Assembly: GCF_020010925.1 (NCBI RefSeq)
Contig: NZ_JAGJBZ010000001.1
Coordinates: 3,144,001 to 3,208,000, forward strand
Direction of reading: 5' to 3'
DNA from: Streptomyces griseiscabiei
GTDB taxonomy: Bacteria > Actinomycetota > Actinomycetes > Streptomycetales > Streptomycetaceae
Length of the DNA: 64,000 nucleotides
A program made the translations under genes and the position numbers. Below, piece by piece: positions 61,690 to 64,000 of this stretch. The stretch's first letter is position 1. Each line of letters begins with the position of its first letter. The notes under the pieces were generated by a model. The model searched no databases. It had not been told where the DNA came from and saw only the letters and a list, made by a program, of their open reading frames with translations.

Positions 61690-63150
61690 CTACTTCTTCT
61701 TGCCGCGCTTCTCGCGCACCCGTACCGAGATGTGGATCGGGGTGCCGTCGAAGCCGAACTCCTCGCGCAGCCGGCGTTCGATGAAGCGGCGGTAACCCGC
61801 CTCGATGAAGCCCGAGGCGAAGAGGACGAAGCGCGGCGGCTTGGTGCCGGCCTGGGTGCCGAAGAGGATGCGGGGCTGCTTGCCGCCCCGGATCGGGTGC
61901 GGATGGGCGGCGACCAGTTCGCCGAGGAAGGCGTTCAGGCGGCCGGTCGGGACACGCGTCTCCCAGCCGGCGAGGGCCGTCTCGATCGCGGGGACCAGCT
62001 TCTCCATGTGCCGGCCGGTACGCGCCGAGACATTGACCCGGGGCGCCCAGGCGACCTGGCCGAACTCGGTCTCGATCTCCCGCTCCAGGTAGTAGCGGCG
62101 CTCCTCGTCGAGGGTGTCCCACTTGTTGTAGGCGATGACCATCGCGCGGCCCGCCTCGACGGCCATCGTCACGATCCGCTGGTCCTGCACCGAGATGGAC
62201 TCGGAGGCGTCGATGAGGATGACGGCCACCTCCGCCTTCTCGACGGCGGCGGCGGTGCGCAGCGAGGCGTAGTAGTCGGCGCCCTGCTGGAGGTGGACGC
62301 GCTTGCGGATGCCCGCCGTGTCGACGAACTTCCAGACGACACCGCCGAGTTCGATCAGCTCGTCGACCGGGTCGCGGGTGGTGCCCGCGATCTCGTTGAC
62401 GACGACGCGCTCCTCGTTCGCCACCTTGTTGAGGAGGGAGGACTTGCCGACGTTCGGGCGGCCGATCAGGGCGATCCGGCGCGGGCCGCCGACCGCTGTG
62501 CCGAAGGTCTGCTGGGGCGCCTCGGGGAGGGCCTCCAGGACGGCGTCCAGCATGTCGCCGGTGCCGCGGCCGTGCAGCGAGGAGACCGGGTGGGGCTCGC
62601 CGATGCCGAGGGACCACAGCGCGGCCGCGTCGGCCTCGCCGCTCGGGCCGTCGACCTTGTTGGCACAGAGCACCACGGGCTTGCCCGCCTTGCGGAGGAG
62701 CCTGACGACGGCCTCGTCGGTGTCGGTGACGCCGACCTTGGCGTCGACGACGAACACGACGGCGTCGGCGGCCTCGATGGCGTACTCGGCCTGGGCGGCG
62801 ACGGAGGCGTCGATACCGAGGACGTCCTGCTCCCAGCCGCCGGTGTCGACGACCTTGAAGCGGCGGCCCGCCCACTCGGCCTCGTAGGTGACACGGTCGC
62901 GGGTGACGCCGGGCTTGTCCTCGACGACCGCCTCACGGCGGCCGATGATGCGGTTCACCAGGGTCGACTTGCCGACGTTCGGACGGCCGACGACGGCGAG
63001 GACGGGCAGCGGACCGTGGCCCGCCTCCTCGATCGCGCCCTCGACGTCCTCGATGTCGAAGCCCTCTACCGCGGCGAGCTCCATGAACTCCGCGTACTCG
63101 GCGTCGCCAAGCTCTCCGTGCTCGTGCTCGGAGGGAAACTGGTCGTTCAT
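61690..63150 (-). CDS. der: Ribosome-assembly GTPase Der (EngA)
   Basis: The 486-residue protein has the double G-domain layout unique to Der. The first domain starts [20 protein letters not shown] (about 49-68), with [17 protein letters not shown] and NKVD motifs. The second starts [19 protein letters not shown] (about 226-244), with [17 protein letters not shown] and YNKWD. The C-terminal KH-like domain ends in the basic tail REKRGKKK. An acidic N-terminal extension of about 48 residues is typical for streptomycetes. Der is essential for 50S subunit maturation. It follows plsC in the same orientation (108 bp apart), as in the conserved cmk-plsC-der cluster. Confidence 0.97.
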   Translation of the reverse strand: MNDQFPSEHEHGELGDAEYAEFMELAAVEGFDIEDVEGAIEEAGHGPLPVLAVVGRPNVGKSTLVNRIIGRREAVVEDKPGVTRDRVTYEAEWAGRRFKVVDTGGWEQDVLGIDASVAAQAEYAIEAADAVVFVVDAKVGVTDTDEAVVRLLRKAGKPVVLCANKVDGPSGEADAAALWSLGIGEPHPVSSLHGRGTGDMLDAVLEALPEAPQQTFGTAVGGPRRIALIGRPNVGKSSLLNKVANEERVVVNEIAGTTRDPVDELIELGGVVWKFVDTAGIRKRVHLQQGADYYASLRTAAAVEKAEVAVILIDASESISVQDQRIVTMAVEAGRAMVIAYNKWDTLDEERRYYLEREIETEFGQVAWAPRVNVSARTGRHMEKLVPAIETALAGWETRVPTGRLNAFLGELVAAHPHPIRGGKQPRILFGTQAGTKPPRFVLFASGFIEAGYRRFIERRLREEFGFDGTPIHISVRVREKRGKKK

Positions 63151-63258
63151 GAAGTCCGTACCTCGTAGTTCATCGTGGTGATCGGTGGAGCATCCGGCCA
63201 GTCGGCCGGCTGAACCACTACTCAGTGTCGCCCAGCGCCCGATCGGACGCCCGGCGTT

Positions 63259-63969
63259 TTACCGGCGGCCGGTGAGCCGCCGGGCGTGTTCCAGGTGGGC
63301 GCCGAGCTGCTGCTGGATGCGCACGGTCGCCTCGTCGAGTGCCTTGCGGGTGCGCCGTCCGCTGCCGTCGCCCGCCTCGAACGGGTCGCCGAAGACGATG
63401 TCGACGCGGGAGCGCAGCGGGGGCAGCCCCTTGATCAGCCGGCCGCGCCGCTCGGTGCTGCCGAGGACCGCGACCGGGACGATCGGCGCCCCGCTGCGCA
63501 CGGCGAAGTAGGAGAGCCCGGCGCGCAGCGAGGCGAAGTCGCCCTCGCCGCGGGTGCCCTCGGGGAAGATGCCGAGCACACCGCCGCCCGCGAGGACGGC
63601 GAGCGCCCGGGTGATGGCGGTGCGGTCGGCGGTCGAACGGTCCACCTCCACCTGGCCCACGGCGCGCATGAACGGTCCGAGCGGACCGACGAACGCCTCC
63701 TTCTTGACCAGGAAGTGCGACGGCCGGGGCGCCACCCCGATGACCATGGGCCCGTCGACCATGTGGGAGTGGTTGGGGGCGAGAATCACCGGGCCGGTCA
63801 CGGGGACCTTCCAGGCGCCCAGCACACGCGGCTTCCACAGCCCGTACATCAGGCCGACGCCGATCCGCCGGCCCACCTCGGCGCCGAGCACGGAAGGAGC
63901 CCCGGCCGACGGTGTCCCGGCCGAGGTCCTCCGGGCCGACGGGGCCCGGTCCGCGGAAGCCTCGCTCAC
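63259..63969 (-). CDS. plsC: 1-acylglycerol-3-phosphate acyltransferase
   Basis: The 236-residue enzyme starts at GTG 63969, overlapping the preceding stop (GTGA). The catalytic HX4D motif is HSHMVD at 67-72, followed by a glycerol-phosphate-binding FPEGTRGEGDF segment and a later PIVPVAVLGS block. The N-terminal 30 residues are Ala/Ser/Pro-rich and probably disordered. It transfers acyl groups to lysophosphatidate to form phosphatidate. Overlap with a probable cmk gene and the nearby der gene match the usual streptomycete order. Confidence 0.92.
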   Translation of the reverse strand: MSEASADRAPSARRTSAGTPSAGAPSVLGAEVGRRIGVGLMYGLWKPRVLGAWKVPVTGPVILAPNHSHMVDGPMVIGVAPRPSHFLVKKEAFVGPLGPFMRAVGQVEVDRSTADRTAITRALAVLAGGGVLGIFPEGTRGEGDFASLRAGLSYFAVRSGAPIVPVAVLGSTERRGRLIKGLPPLRSRVDIVFGDPFEAGDGSGRRTRKALDEATVRIQQQLGAHLEHARRLTGRR

Positions 63970-64000
63970 TTCCCCGCCCGCTTCTCCTCGACGAGGGTGA
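63966..64000 (-). CDS. cmk: Extreme 3' end of a probable cytidylate kinase gene
   Basis: Reading the minus strand, 11 whole codons (TLVEEKRAGK and TGA) precede and overlap the plsC GTG by four bases. Identity as cmk rests on the conserved cmk-plsC-der gene order, since too little protein is visible. The rest lies outside the window. Confidence 0.4.
   Translation of the reverse strand, partial: TLVEEKRAGK

Overview
The window is chromosomal DNA of a Streptomyces species or very close relative. The base composition is very high in G+C with strong third-position GC. There are many GTG and TTG starts, secreted proteases of the streptogrisin type, a SepF-like protein, an LAxTG-anchored copper oxygenase, an Rpf-LysM cell-wall enzyme, and DUF5685 and DUF5925 proteins. 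The gene order from kinase and SGNH lipase through error-prone polymerase, SepF-like protein, der and plsC looks like the core-chromosome block I recall around SCO1720-SCO1760 of S. coelicolor (from memory, unchecked). No tRNA, rRNA, CRISPR array, prophage or intact transposon was seen.

Layout. 1-6.9 kb: a TPR protein and a His-rich NicO-type metal transporter, a membrane Ser/Thr kinase, an SGNH lipase and a subtilisin-like protease. 7.1-16.9 kb: an exopolysaccharide-type block with a GNAT/CelD-like protein, two family 2 glycosyltransferases, a polysaccharide deacetylase, a giant flippase fused to a second membrane module, and a convergent secreted glycoside hydrolase. 17.1-25.3 kb: an AAA ATPase, a GntR regulator, acetyltransferases, a methyltransferase, a 44-residue basic protein, a dienelactone hydrolase, a wall-anchored LPMO, a secreted lipase, and a MarR/cupin pair separated by two identical operators. 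25.3-30.0 kb: an error-prone polymerase operon (dnaE2 and a catalytically dead Y-family partner) with a candidate SOS box. 31.1-35.0 kb: two streptogrisins flanking an SPFH protein, plus a repeat-rich spacer. 35.5-38.8 kb: a flavin oxidoreductase pair and a tiny leader-peptide gene pointing away from it. 38.9-49.9 kb: DUF5685, SepF-like, glutaryl-CoA dehydrogenase, an MFS pump, a PIG-V-like protein, PAP2, an I78 inhibitor, a solitary cytochrome oxidase subunit I and a WYL regulator. 50.0-59.0 kb: a glycosyltransferase pair and a branched-chain-type ABC system in which both permeases and one ATPase are a single polypeptide. 59.1-64.0 kb: an Rpf-like enzyme, two conserved hypotheticals, then der, plsC and the very end of a probable cmk.

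Many genes are translationally coupled (ATGA, GTGA or TTGA overlaps), notably the polysaccharide block, dnaE2-imuB, the ABC block and the glycosyltransferase pair. Convergent gene pairs are usually separated by long perfect GC-rich hairpins. The most unusual observations are the fused ABC transporter with an Arg-substituted Walker A in its partner ATPase, the leader-peptide ORF with no downstream target, a 16-bp tandem array bracketed by 24-bp perfect inverted repeats, an in-frame palindromic repeat inside imuB, and several paired operator-like sequences. All functions are inferred from sequence reading; no database search was run.
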